From a bacterium 1xD42-67 (GTDB lineage: Bacteria; Bacillota; Clostridia; Oscillospirales; Oscillospiraceae), in NCBI GenBank assembly GCA_003612335.1, contig RAYO01000037.1, forward strand, positions 1 to 38,723: a DNA stretch of 38,723 bases. Direction: 5' to 3'. The translations under genes were made by a program, and so were the position numbers. The notes beneath the pieces were generated by a model, which did no database searches, was not told where the DNA came from, and saw only the letters and a program-made list of their open reading frames with translations. This document shows, piece after piece, positions 31,785 through 38,723 of this stretch. The stretch's first letter is position 1, and every line of letters starts with the position of its first letter.

Positions 31785-33491
31785 TCATGGTAAACGCCCG
31801 TAGGCGTAGAAGTGGGACTGCCAGTAGCTGCTGTTCAAGTTGGCGTAGCTGATAGGGTCGCCACAGTGTATCATCATCCCGTCCCCCACATAGATGCCAC
31901 AGTGGGAGACGCCCGGCGTGTCATAGGTTCCCTTGAAGAAAACAAGGTCGCCGGGGCGGGGGGAGCTGGTTCTGGTGCAGATGTTGTAAAGCCCCTGTGC
32001 CCCCAGCCGCCCCACGTTCCAGCCGGAATGATTGACTACCCACGACACAAAGCCAGAGCAGTCAAAGGACGTGGCCGGGGAGCTCCCGCCCCATACATAG
32101 GGATAGCCCAAAAATTTCTCCGCCTCGGAGAGCATCGCCGCGAATGTTTCATCGTCCAGATATTCCCCCGGCACTTCGTAGCCATCCGGCGGGCTGGTGT
32201 ATTTCCCCACATAGGACGAGCCGGGAAAGAGGTCGGGGCGGTTCCCCAGCGTAGCCATGTAGAGGGAATACCGGGAAACCTTGTCCTCCCCCATGATGTA
32301 AATAGGGAGATGGGAAAGGTTGAAGTTATCCAGTGTCACAGTACAGATGTAGTAATCGTAATACACCCGGTAGCTGTCGGTGTGGGTATTGCCGTCCTCG
32401 TCCGTCCATGTATCCGTTTCGATGTAGTACCGCCGCTCCTTTACCACGTTCTCGGTCAGCGTGTACTGGCGGTCAAAGAGCATCTGCAAGGTGGGCTGGA
32501 CATCCGCCAGCGTCCATTCCCCCTCATGCCATGCGCTCAGAATGGAAACCAGCACATAGGGGTCGTGTTCGATAGCGTCTAAATCAAAATGGTACTCGTC
32601 ATAGTCGTGGGTGCTTTCGTAGGTATCGAGATAATGCTGGAGCTCAGCCTCCAGCGAACAATAAGCGGCCTCGGCCCCCAGCATATCCCCATCCTCGGCG
32701 GGGTAGGTGGTGGCCCCCACAGCTCCTGCGGCGGCATTCCCCAAAGAGACGAGGGAGGACGCGCAGGACTGGAGGGATAAAACGAGCACCACGCAGGCCA
32801 GCGCGATAAGCGCCCCCACGGGATGCCGTTTCACGAAAGCCACAGCCCGCTCCGCCAGCTTTTCCGTGGCGGCGGCGGTTTTCCCGGCGGCCTTGGCCCC
32901 TTGTTTCGCGGTCTGCTTTGCCGCCTGCCGCGCTTGTTTGGCGTACTGCTTTTTCAGCTTTTGCTTGTGCCAGTAGCGGGTGACGGCGTTTTTTGCAAGC
33001 TCCGGGTTCTCCTGGGCGGCCATGCGGAACTGGTAGTCCGCCCGGGCCTTGATGTACTGCGCCTCGGCCTTATGGACGGCCCGGGCCGGGTGCTCCCGGA
33101 TGCGCTTTTTTACGGTATGCACCGCCGCCCGGCCCACGGCCTCGCCCACAAGCTCGGAGCGGTGGGCCCCCTCGGTTCCCACGTTTTCATGCTCCACCTC
33201 GTAGACCTTGCCATGCACAAAGCCGTGGACGTTCCACCCGGCGGCCCCCAGCACCCGGCGCACCGGGCCCCGGGGGTTGGGGGGCTTTTTCCCCTCCAGC
33301 TTCTTCCGGGCCCGGTTCAGCTTGTCCTCCCGCGTCTCCATGCGGAGCTTGGACTTGCTGATTTTCTCTTGTTCGCTTTCCATGCGGAACTTGGATTTTT
33401 TGTTTTTCAAGCCTTTCGGGGACTTTGGGACATTTTGTCCCGAAGTGCCTTTGTCCCCGGCGGGCCCGGCGTTATTCGTTCCTCTGGTCAT
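31785..33491 (-). CDS. NlpC/P60 peptidoglycan hydrolase of the conjugation apparatus (CD1108 family)
   Basis: The 568-residue product has a charged N-terminal third containing GKVYEVEHENVGTEGAH, shared with the element-A hydrolase. A membrane segment follows (about 225-243, ALIALACVVLVLSLQSC), then a Tyr/Asp-rich VirB8-like region and a C-terminal NlpC/P60 domain. The catalytic Cys is in TSFDCSGFVSWV (about 478) and the His in GVSHCGIYVGD (about 530). ATG 33491 follows GGAGG and lies 20 bases inside virB4. It cleaves the wall at the mating site. Its N terminus contains GQNVPKS from a dispersed palindrome. Confidence 0.9.
   Translation of the reverse strand: MTRGTNNAGPAGDKGTSGQNVPKSPKGLKNKKSKFRMESEQEKISKSKLRMETREDKLNRARKKLEGKKPPNPRGPVRRVLGAAGWNVHGFVHGKVYEVEHENVGTEGAHRSELVGEAVGRAAVHTVKKRIREHPARAVHKAEAQYIKARADYQFRMAAQENPELAKNAVTRYWHKQKLKKQYAKQARQAAKQTAKQGAKAAGKTAAATEKLAERAVAFVKRHPVGALIALACVVLVLSLQSCASSLVSLGNAAAGAVGATTYPAEDGDMLGAEAAYCSLEAELQHYLDTYESTHDYDEYHFDLDAIEHDPYVLVSILSAWHEGEWTLADVQPTLQMLFDRQYTLTENVVKERRYYIETDTWTDEDGNTHTDSYRVYYDYYICTVTLDNFNLSHLPIYIMGEDKVSRYSLYMATLGNRPDLFPGSSYVGKYTSPPDGYEVPGEYLDDETFAAMLSEAEKFLGYPYVWGGSSPATSFDCSGFVSWVVNHSGWNVGRLGAQGLYNICTRTSSPRPGDLVFFKGTYDTPGVSHCGIYVGDGMMIHCGDPISYANLNSSYWQSHFYAYGRLP
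33423..33445 (+). repeat. Dispersed palindrome, copy 8, inside the NlpC/P60 gene
   Basis: CTTTGGGACA, TTT, TGTCCCGAAG. It is read on the - strand as SGQNVPKS near residues 16-23. Confidence 0.9.
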
Positions 33492-35829
33492 TGGCTATGT
33501 CCTCCGGGCGGGTGGTGAGCAGGTTGTAAATCTCACCCTTGGGGAAACGGTCAACAAAGGGGATGGTCACATTCCCATAGAACAGCAGGCCCTCGCCGGA
33601 ATTGCTGTGGGTGATATAGGAAAGCTGGTGCTCGGAAATGCCGAGCTGTTTTGCGATGATGGCCCGGTCGCTCTGGGCCTGGGAGAGCAGAACAAGAAAA
33701 TCGGTGTTATCCAGTATGTTCTCGATTTCCCGGCTGGCCAAAAGGTCTTTCACGTTCTGCGTGAGGGCCGAGGGCACACAGCCCTTTTTGCGGAGCATCT
33801 TCCACACCGCCACAAAGTAGCTGGCGGTCAGCGGGTCGCGCAGGAGGATGTGGAACTCGTCAAAGTAGCACCATGTCGCCGCCCCGTTCTGGTAGTTGGT
33901 ATGCACCGCCGAGGTGACAAACTCGTTGGTGACGTGCATCGCAATCTTGCGGAGGTTCTCCCCCAGCCCTTTCAGCACGATGCACACCACACGGGAGCTC
34001 AAGTCCACGTTGGTCGGGTGGTTGAAAAGATTAAGGGAGCCCGTACAGTAGAGCTCCAGCGCAGTCGCCACACGTTTCGCCTCCGGCTCCGGCTGTTTGA
34101 GTAATTCCTCGTACAAGCTCTGGAGCAAAGGCATCTTTGCGCCCTCCAGCCCCAGCGCAAGCTCCCGGTACACCAGCCGCACACAGCGGTCAATCACGGT
34201 CTTTTCAATAGGTTGCAGGCCGTCCTTGCCGCCTACCACCAGCTCACAGAGGGAAAGCAGAAAATCCGCTTTCATGGAAAGGGGGCTGTCCTCGTCATTA
34301 AGCCCCATCTGAATATCCATCGGGTTGATGTGGTGGGGGCTGTCCGGGGCAATCTCAATGACCTGCCCGCCCAGCCGCCGTACCAGCGGGGAATATTCCC
34401 CCATCGGGTCAACGATAACGATGCGGTCACTTGTGGCAAGAAAGACGTTTATCAATTCCCGTTTGGCGGCAAAGCTCTTGCCGGAGCCCGTGGAGCCCAG
34501 ATACATCCCGTTAGCGGATTTCAGTTTTTTCCGGTCAGCCATGATGACGTTATGGGAAAGTGCGTTCATGCCGTAGTAGAGGGCCTGCCCGCCCATGCGG
34601 AGCTCCCGCGTCATAAAGGGAATGAAAATTGCTGTGGAGCTTGTTGTCATGCCCCGCTGTATCTGCACCTCGTTATAGCCGAGGGCCAGCGAGGACATAA
34701 AGCCCTGCTCCTGCTGCCAGTCCAGCCGCTTTAAGGCGCAGTTGTATTTCTGCGCGATGCCGGAGACGGTGAACACGTCATTTTCCAGCCGCTGGCGGGT
34801 GGGGGCGAGGTTGATGACGGTGAACGTCAAGAGGAACATCCGCTCATTCCGGGACTGCAAATCCCCCAAGAGCTCCGCCGCGTCCTTGCTGAACGTGATA
34901 AGGTCGGGTGGCAGTATGTCCATGTCATACCCGGCGCGGACGGCCTTTTTCTGCTCCTCCACTTTCATCTTGTCAATGTCCGAGATTTTCCCCTTGATGG
35001 TCTTTATCGCCTTTAACTGGTCAACGGTCTGGATGTGCATGGTGACGGTGAGCTCCGCGTCCAGCTCCAGAATTTCCCGCAAAAGGCGGTCAGAGAGCTC
35101 GGACGCCAAAATCTGAAGATAGGACGCCGCGCCCCAAAAGCCGCCCACACGGAAGAACCGGGAGCCCCTAAAGTCAAAGCCGCCGCTGGGGGTGATAAAG
35201 TCCTTTGTCCCCATGCCCGTTTTGGAAATATCGCCCCATGAAAAGCGGAACGGCTCCCGCCGTCCGGGGTGCATCTGCCCATGCAGGAGGGCCAGCCGCT
35301 CCCGCCCGTCCAGCGGGGACGAGGGAACGCCCAGCCGGTGGAGGTTCCCCATCACGTCCGCCTCCACCCGGTCAAGCCGGGGCCGGGCGGCGGCAATCCC
35401 CTCGGCGGGCACGCCAAAGGTGATATATTTGGAGCGTTCAATCCCGTTGTTGCTCCGGGCAATCTGCCGTTTGAGCATCCCCACGAACTCGCCCCGGATG
35501 CTGTCAAAATCGTCCGCCTGGGCGGGGATGTTCACATGGTAGCGGCTGGTGGAGTGGGAGCGGCGGTTGATAAAGGAGAGCTGGACGGGGAGCGCGCTGT
35601 CAAAGTAGTTGAGGAACGAGCTCCACCCGCTGAAAATCGCGGACTGATCCTCGGTGGATGCCACGGAGTAGTTGATGTCCTCATATTCCACGGTCTTTGT
35701 GTAGAGCCCCCCGGGGAGCTGGCACACCCCGTCCGGGTGCATCGCCACATAGGGGATGGACTGCTGGGCGGATAAGGCCGCCCGGCCTTTAGCCCCTTTG
35801 GGGCCGCGCTGGTTGTTTCTGCTTTTCAT
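33472..35829 (-). CDS. VirB4-like conjugation ATPase, element B
   Basis: This 785-residue ATPase has Walker A GSTGSGKSF (about 443-451) and Walker B in TWCYFDEFHILL (about 652-663). It also has the family segments YDMDILPPDLITF and ALTQNVKDLLASREIENIL. ATG 35829 follows AAGGAGG. It overlaps PrgI by 41 bases upstream and the hydrolase downstream, so the same coupled module as in element A is kept. It is diverged from the element-A copy over its whole length, arguing against a recent duplication. Confidence 0.92.
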   Translation of the reverse strand: MKSRNNQRGPKGAKGRAALSAQQSIPYVAMHPDGVCQLPGGLYTKTVEYEDINYSVASTEDQSAIFSGWSSFLNYFDSALPVQLSFINRRSHSTSRYHVNIPAQADDFDSIRGEFVGMLKRQIARSNNGIERSKYITFGVPAEGIAAARPRLDRVEADVMGNLHRLGVPSSPLDGRERLALLHGQMHPGRREPFRFSWGDISKTGMGTKDFITPSGGFDFRGSRFFRVGGFWGAASYLQILASELSDRLLREILELDAELTVTMHIQTVDQLKAIKTIKGKISDIDKMKVEEQKKAVRAGYDMDILPPDLITFSKDAAELLGDLQSRNERMFLLTFTVINLAPTRQRLENDVFTVSGIAQKYNCALKRLDWQQEQGFMSSLALGYNEVQIQRGMTTSSTAIFIPFMTRELRMGGQALYYGMNALSHNVIMADRKKLKSANGMYLGSTGSGKSFAAKRELINVFLATSDRIVIVDPMGEYSPLVRRLGGQVIEIAPDSPHHINPMDIQMGLNDEDSPLSMKADFLLSLCELVVGGKDGLQPIEKTVIDRCVRLVYRELALGLEGAKMPLLQSLYEELLKQPEPEAKRVATALELYCTGSLNLFNHPTNVDLSSRVVCIVLKGLGENLRKIAMHVTNEFVTSAVHTNYQNGAATWCYFDEFHILLRDPLTASYFVAVWKMLRKKGCVPSALTQNVKDLLASREIENILDNTDFLVLLSQAQSDRAIIAKQLGISEHQLSYITHSNSGEGLLFYGNVTIPFVDRFPKGEIYNLLTTRPEDIANDQRNE

Positions 35830-36178
35830 TCGGTTCCTCCTTTCCCGCCCCGTCCTGCCCGGTAAAGGGCGCGTAGATATTCCCGGTCTTGTAGGGCCTC
35901 ACGCCGGGCCGCAGGTACTTGGCCCGGATGATGTTCTTCACCACCTTTTCCAGCGGCAGGCCGTCTTTCTCGTACATCGCCAGCAAAAACGCCGGGAGCA
36001 TGATGCCCAGCATCAGGAACAACGCCGCCGTATTCCCAAACGAGCTCCGGGCCAGCAGGTAGGAGGGGACTCCCACAAGGGCCGCGCCGCCGAAACACAC
36101 AAGCTGGCGTTTCGTCAGATTGAAAGCGATTTTGGTCTTGATTTTCGATAGGTCGTTAGGTACGTTCACATAGGGCAA
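35789..36178 (-). CDS. PrgI family type IV secretion membrane protein, element B
   Basis: The 129-residue product runs PYVNVPNDLSKIKTK, NLTKRQLVCFGGAALVG, two membrane segments, then YEKDGLPLEKVVKNIIRAKY. TTG 36178 follows GGAGG by seven bases; the longer in-frame extension into the methyltransferase gene is rejected. It parallels the element-A protein. Confidence 0.83.
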   Translation of the reverse strand: MPYVNVPNDLSKIKTKIAFNLTKRQLVCFGGAALVGVPSYLLARSSFGNTAALFLMLGIMLPAFLLAMYEKDGLPLEKVVKNIIRAKYLRPGVRPYKTGNIYAPFTGQDGAGKEEPNEKQKQPARPQRG

Positions 36179-36180
36179 TT

Positions 36181-36750
36181 TTAAGCCTCCTTTCTTTGGG
36201 ACAAAATGTCCCGAAGTCCCTCCGTGGGCTCCACCTCGTTCCCCCACACGTCCCAGCCGGGGGCCGTCTGGCGGGCGAACAGCTCCACCCGGGGCACATC
36301 CCCCATAAGGGCCACGATTTTCTCCCGGGCCTCGTCCGGCTTTTTGCTGTGGCCCTCGATAGGGGAGATGATGAACTGGTGGACGTTGGGGGCCTTTCGC
36401 CGGGGATGCCCACGGGTCGCCAGCAGGCACACCTCCGCATTGGCCCGCGTCCAAAAGCCCAGCCCGTAAAACCAACTGTCCGCCTTTTTGTTCTTTTTCA
36501 GCCAGACAAAGCCCACGGACTTATACTGAAAGCCCCACGCCTTGATAAGCCGCAGGGCCTCCGGGAGCTGGGGGAACGTGGCCCACAGAAAAAGAACGCT
36601 GTCCGGGGCCGCCAATTCCGCCACGGGCAACGCGCATAATTCCTCAATCCCCATTGTGGGGTAGTGCCGCTCCGCCGCGCCTTGCAGGCCCTTTTGGGCG
36701 TACCGCCACGGCGGGTCGGCATATATCACGTTATATTTACCGATAGTCAC
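36181..36750 (-). CDS. MT-A70 family adenine methyltransferase
   Basis: The 189-residue product has the catalytic motif DPPW (residues 12-15) in YNVIYADPPWRYAQK, followed by HYPTMGIEELCALPV, VLFLWATFPQLPEAL and GFWTRANAEVCLLATRG. It methylates adenine N6, most likely in DNA, and may shield transferred DNA from restriction. The start ATG 36750 overlaps the stop of the upstream methyltransferase (ATGA). The last residues (RDILSQRKEA) come from a dispersed palindrome at the 3' end. Confidence 0.9.
   Translation of the reverse strand: MTIGKYNVIYADPPWRYAQKGLQGAAERHYPTMGIEELCALPVAELAAPDSVLFLWATFPQLPEALRLIKAWGFQYKSVGFVWLKKNKKADSWFYGLGFWTRANAEVCLLATRGHPRRKAPNVHQFIISPIEGHSKKPDEAREKIVALMGDVPRVELFARQTAPGWDVWGNEVEPTEGLRDILSQRKEA
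36194..36216 (+). repeat. Dispersed palindrome, copy 9, at the 3' end of the MT-A70 gene
   Basis: CTTTGGGACA, AAA, TGTCCCGAAG. It is read on the - strand as RDILSQR, ending four codons before the stop. Confidence 0.9.
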
Positions 36751-37541
36751 ACCCCCTTTCCGCCAGCGGCCACAGCCGCCCGCGCCTGCGTGATGCGCTC
36801 CGTGGCCGGGCCGTAAAAGGCCGGGGCTGTCTCAAAGCAGATAAATTCCCGGCCCGTGTTCAGCGCGGCGATGGCCGTTGTGCCGGAGCCCGCACAGATG
36901 TCCGCCACCACCTGGCCGGGGGCGGTGTAGGTCTTTATCAGATACTCGCACAGCTCCACGGGCTTCTGGGTGGGGTGGACGGTATGGGCCACGGTCTGGA
37001 ATGAAAGCAGGTTCCCCGGGAACCGCCGCCCGTCCTCCGAGCCGCTGCCGGAGCGGACAAACTTCCCATAGTTGGGGCTCTGGTCGCGCTGGGATGCGAT
37101 TTTCTTATAGGGCTTGCCCTGCTCAAACTGCGGATTGTAGAGGGGGAGCTTTTGGTAAAACACTAAAATATTCTCCGTCTTTTTCAGCGGGGCGCGGCGG
37201 GCGTTGAGAAATCCCGTACAGCGGCTCTTGTACCACACCCATTCATAGCGGAGCATGGAGAGGTTGGACGCGCCGAGGATTTTGTCATAGGGGCACTGCG
37301 CGAAGAACAGCACCGCCCCGGAGGGCTTGACCGCCCAGCGCACCGCCTCCCATAGCTCCGGGAGCGGCAAGGGCACATCCCAATAGTTGCGGGTCGTGCC
37401 GTAGGGCGGGTCGGTCAACAGCATATCAACCGAGTGCTCCGGGAGGGAGCACAGGCCCGCGATGCCGTCCATAAGGTATAGGCCGGAGGGTTCCGGTTTA
37501 AGGTTTGGGACATTTTGTCCCAAAGCCGGGCTATCTGCCAT
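36747..37541 (-). CDS. DNA amino-methyltransferase, beta-class (N6-adenine or N4-cytosine)
   Basis: The 264-residue product has DPPYG at 44-48 (LLTDPPYGTTRNYWD), a central target-recognition part, HPTQKPVELCEYLI (about 190) and the SAM-binding AGSGTTAIAAL (about 217-227). The order DPPY before the SAM motif is the beta class. It probably modifies specific sites to evade restriction. Together with MT-A70 it occupies the place where element A has a C5 methyltransferase. ATG 37541 overlaps the preceding stop; residues 7-11 (LGQNV) derive from a dispersed palindrome. Confidence 0.9.
   Translation of the reverse strand: MADSPALGQNVPNLKPEPSGLYLMDGIAGLCSLPEHSVDMLLTDPPYGTTRNYWDVPLPLPELWEAVRWAVKPSGAVLFFAQCPYDKILGASNLSMLRYEWVWYKSRCTGFLNARRAPLKKTENILVFYQKLPLYNPQFEQGKPYKKIASQRDQSPNYGKFVRSGSGSEDGRRFPGNLLSFQTVAHTVHPTQKPVELCEYLIKTYTAPGQVVADICAGSGTTAIAALNTGREFICFETAPAFYGPATERITQARAAVAAGGKGV
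37503..37525 (+). repeat. Dispersed palindrome, copy 10, inside the methyltransferase gene
   Basis: GTTTGGGACA, TTT, TGTCCCAAAG. It is read on the - strand as LGQNVPN at the N terminus, six codons after the ATG. Confidence 0.9.
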
Positions 37542-38319
37542 CCCGTCCCTCCTTTCCCTTTGCCGGGGCAGGCCGGGCGGCCCGGCTCTTTTCCGCCTCC
37601 TTTGCCGCCTTGTCCATCTGCTCCCGGATGGGCGCGGGGCGCACCGCCTCGGCCCGGGCTATCAGTTTTTCCACCGCCACATTGTAAGCCTCCACCCCCG
37701 CCGCGTTCAGCCGCTCCTGGGTGGCCCGGTCGTTGATACGCACCGTGGCCCGGTAGCCCGTCCTGCTGGTGGGGTCGGGTTTTGAGGGAGCGCCTAAGAA
37801 AATCCCGTTCTGCCCGTTCACCACCTTGAAGTCGTCCACCACCACGCCGCCGAAGTTGACGCTGGCAAAGCCGATCAGCTTGCCCTGGGGCTCAATGGGC
37901 CGCACCGACACCTCGATGGGGATGACGGCGGCGGCAAGGTTCTGCTCCACCCGGAGGGCCACGGCCTCGTCAATGCTGATGCCCTGGTTTTGTGCCAGCT
38001 CCTCAATGGGGGCCTCGAAAATCAGACGGCGCATTTCCTCCTGGGCCGCCGCCAGCTCCTCAGCGGTCTGCACCGCCGTCTGCGTGTTCGCCATAGATAC
38101 ATCCTCCTTTCCGGGCCGGGGTATGACGGCCCCGCCCTTATAGTCGTAGCCTGCCGCGTGTATCGCGGACAGGGTTTCCGCTGATACCTCCCCTTGCAGT
38201 TGCAGGTCGGTTTCAGCCATAAAAGCCAGCGTGTCCCGCTGGGTAAATTCCTCCGGGAGCTTGCCGCCCCACGCCCGGCGCATTTCACCGTCCGGGCCTA
38301 ACTTGTACCGTCTCGGCAC
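37531..38319 (-). CDS. SpoVG-like domain protein with an internal in-frame start
   Basis: The 262-residue frame starts at GTG 38319 after GAGGAGGTG. Residues 1-75 (KLGPDGEMRRAWGGKLPEEF, LQLQGEVSAETLSAIHAAGY) are not recognised. A second strong site, GGAGG, precedes ATG 38094 in the same frame. That gives a 187-residue protein containing a SpoVG-like core: IEVSVRPIEPQGKLIGFASV, VVVDDFKVVNGQNGIFLGAP. SpoVG proteins bind nucleic acid as global regulators. Both a long and a short product seem possible. The tail is Lys/Ala/Pro-rich, and the stop is TAG. Confidence 0.7.
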   Translation of the reverse strand: MPRRYKLGPDGEMRRAWGGKLPEEFTQRDTLAFMAETDLQLQGEVSAETLSAIHAAGYDYKGGAVIPRPGKEDVSMANTQTAVQTAEELAAAQEEMRRLIFEAPIEELAQNQGISIDEAVALRVEQNLAAAVIPIEVSVRPIEPQGKLIGFASVNFGGVVVDDFKVVNGQNGIFLGAPSKPDPTSRTGYRATVRINDRATQERLNAAGVEAYNVAVEKLIARAEAVRPAPIREQMDKAAKEAEKSRAARPAPAKGKEGRDGR

Positions 38320-38339
38320 AGCCCACCTCCTCTCCGGGC

Positions 38340-38362
38340 CTTTGGGACAAATTGTCCCGAAG
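38340..38362 (+). repeat. Dispersed palindrome, copy 11
   Basis: CTTTGGGACA, AAT, TGTCCCGAAG. It is intergenic, between the VirB6-like stop and the SpoVG-like ribosome-binding site. Confidence 0.9.
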
Positions 38363-38372
38363 TGCCGCTAAA

Positions 38373-38647
38373 TCAGTGGGCCCCGAAGATGCTGCGGGCG
38401 ATTGTCCCGGTCTTGAACAGCATGAAACAAAGGAGCACCGTATAGCCCACGGTTCCCCATATCGCGCCGATGGGGTCGCCCCCGGCGGCGATGCCCTGCA
38501 CCAGCACCGCATAGATGCCGACACAGACTAAAATCAGCATCCCTTGAAAGCCCACGGCAAAAAGGGATTTTAAGTAGTTCTGGCCCATGCCGCCCACCTC
38601 CCGGTTGGAGAGGGTCGCCACGGGGATGGGTGCAAGGCTGGTCAGCA
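38373..38647 (-). CDS. VirB6/TrbL-like conjugation membrane protein (CD1112 family), C-terminal exon, element B
   Basis: The last about 90 codons contain GMGQNYLKSLFAVGFQG, a hydrophobic segment around ILVCVGIYAVLVQGI, then GTVGYTVLLCFMLFKTGTIA and the end RSIFGAH. It is homologous to the exon at 77-351 but differs at many positions from the first base after the intron junction. The ATG at 38675 lies in the intron. The 5' exon is outside the window. Confidence 0.75.
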
Positions 38648-38723
38648 GTAGGGTAAGAACCCGACGCCTTACCATATCACTATGGCAGGTTTCCGAGAAC
38701 TCCCCTCCGAACCGGACTTACAC
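38648..38723 (-). mobile_element. Group II intron, 3' end, second copy
   Basis: This is the exact reverse complement of bases 1-76 (identity continues for one more base). It contains the same domain V 3' strand and domain VI hairpin and abuts the element-B VirB6-like exon at the equivalent codon. The intron body lies beyond the window. Confidence 0.7.

Noticed and set aside
22225..38362. CRISPR array
   Set aside because: The repeats are spaced irregularly by hundreds to thousands of bases with genes between, and no cas genes are present.

Overview
The window looks like chromosome-borne accessory DNA of a GC-rich Clostridia, probably an Oscillospiraceae/Ruminococcaceae-type gut anaerobe. This rests on the gene families (CD1110/CD1112-type conjugation genes, PrgI, DUF4315, DUF4366, Cys_rich_VLP, Cys_rich_KTR, TnpW, DUF6870, a large serine recombinase), strong Shine-Dalgarno sequences with many TTG/GTG starts, and high GC. 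The genus is inference. No rRNA, tRNA or housekeeping genes were recognised.

Two diverged conjugative elements lie with their transfer genes pointing inward. Element A (about 1-22.15 kb, mostly + strand) runs: VirB6-like 3' exon, C5 methyltransferase with an in-frame amber, PrgI, VirB4, CHAP hydrolase, XF1762, DUF4315, DUF4366, an AT-rich cargo gene, topoisomerase III, a giant ArdA/ArdC/YodL protein, a DUF3849-like protein and TnpW. A terminator, an inverted-repeat element and a FAD oxidoreductase cargo gene follow. Then, on the - strand, come Cys-rich VLP, relaxase, MobC, a candidate oriT and a large serine recombinase that seems to mark the edge of the element.

Element B (about 22.2-38.72 kb, mostly - strand), read from the right end, runs: VirB6-like 3' exon, SpoVG-like protein, two adenine/cytosine-amino methyltransferases, PrgI, VirB4, NlpC/P60 hydrolase, DUF4315, DUF4366, a small Cys-rich protein, Cys-rich VLP, an inverted-repeat element, an LPD11-like protein and MobC. 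An AT-rich HEPN-like cargo gene and a relaxase whose start codon appears to be ACG follow. The rest is a XRE regulator, a GntR/ABC-transporter/KTR operon, a sigma-like regulator and DUF6870. No recombinase was found in element B.

Both ends of the window are the 3' end of the same group II intron, in opposite orientation, each abutting the 3' exon of a different VirB6-like gene. The shared 77 bases end one base after the predicted splice site, so the window is bounded by one multicopy intron inserted at the same site in both genes.

The most striking unexplained signal is a 23-bp palindrome (CTTTGGGACA, three bases, TGTCYCRAAG). It occurs 11 times, only in the element-B half, at or near gene junctions. 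Four copies are read through in frame inside protein termini, and two identical direct copies bracket the HEPN-like cargo gene. Two further copies head the leaders of the sigma-like and DUF6870 genes, which share a second unusual feature: stem-loops that mask the ribosome-binding site.
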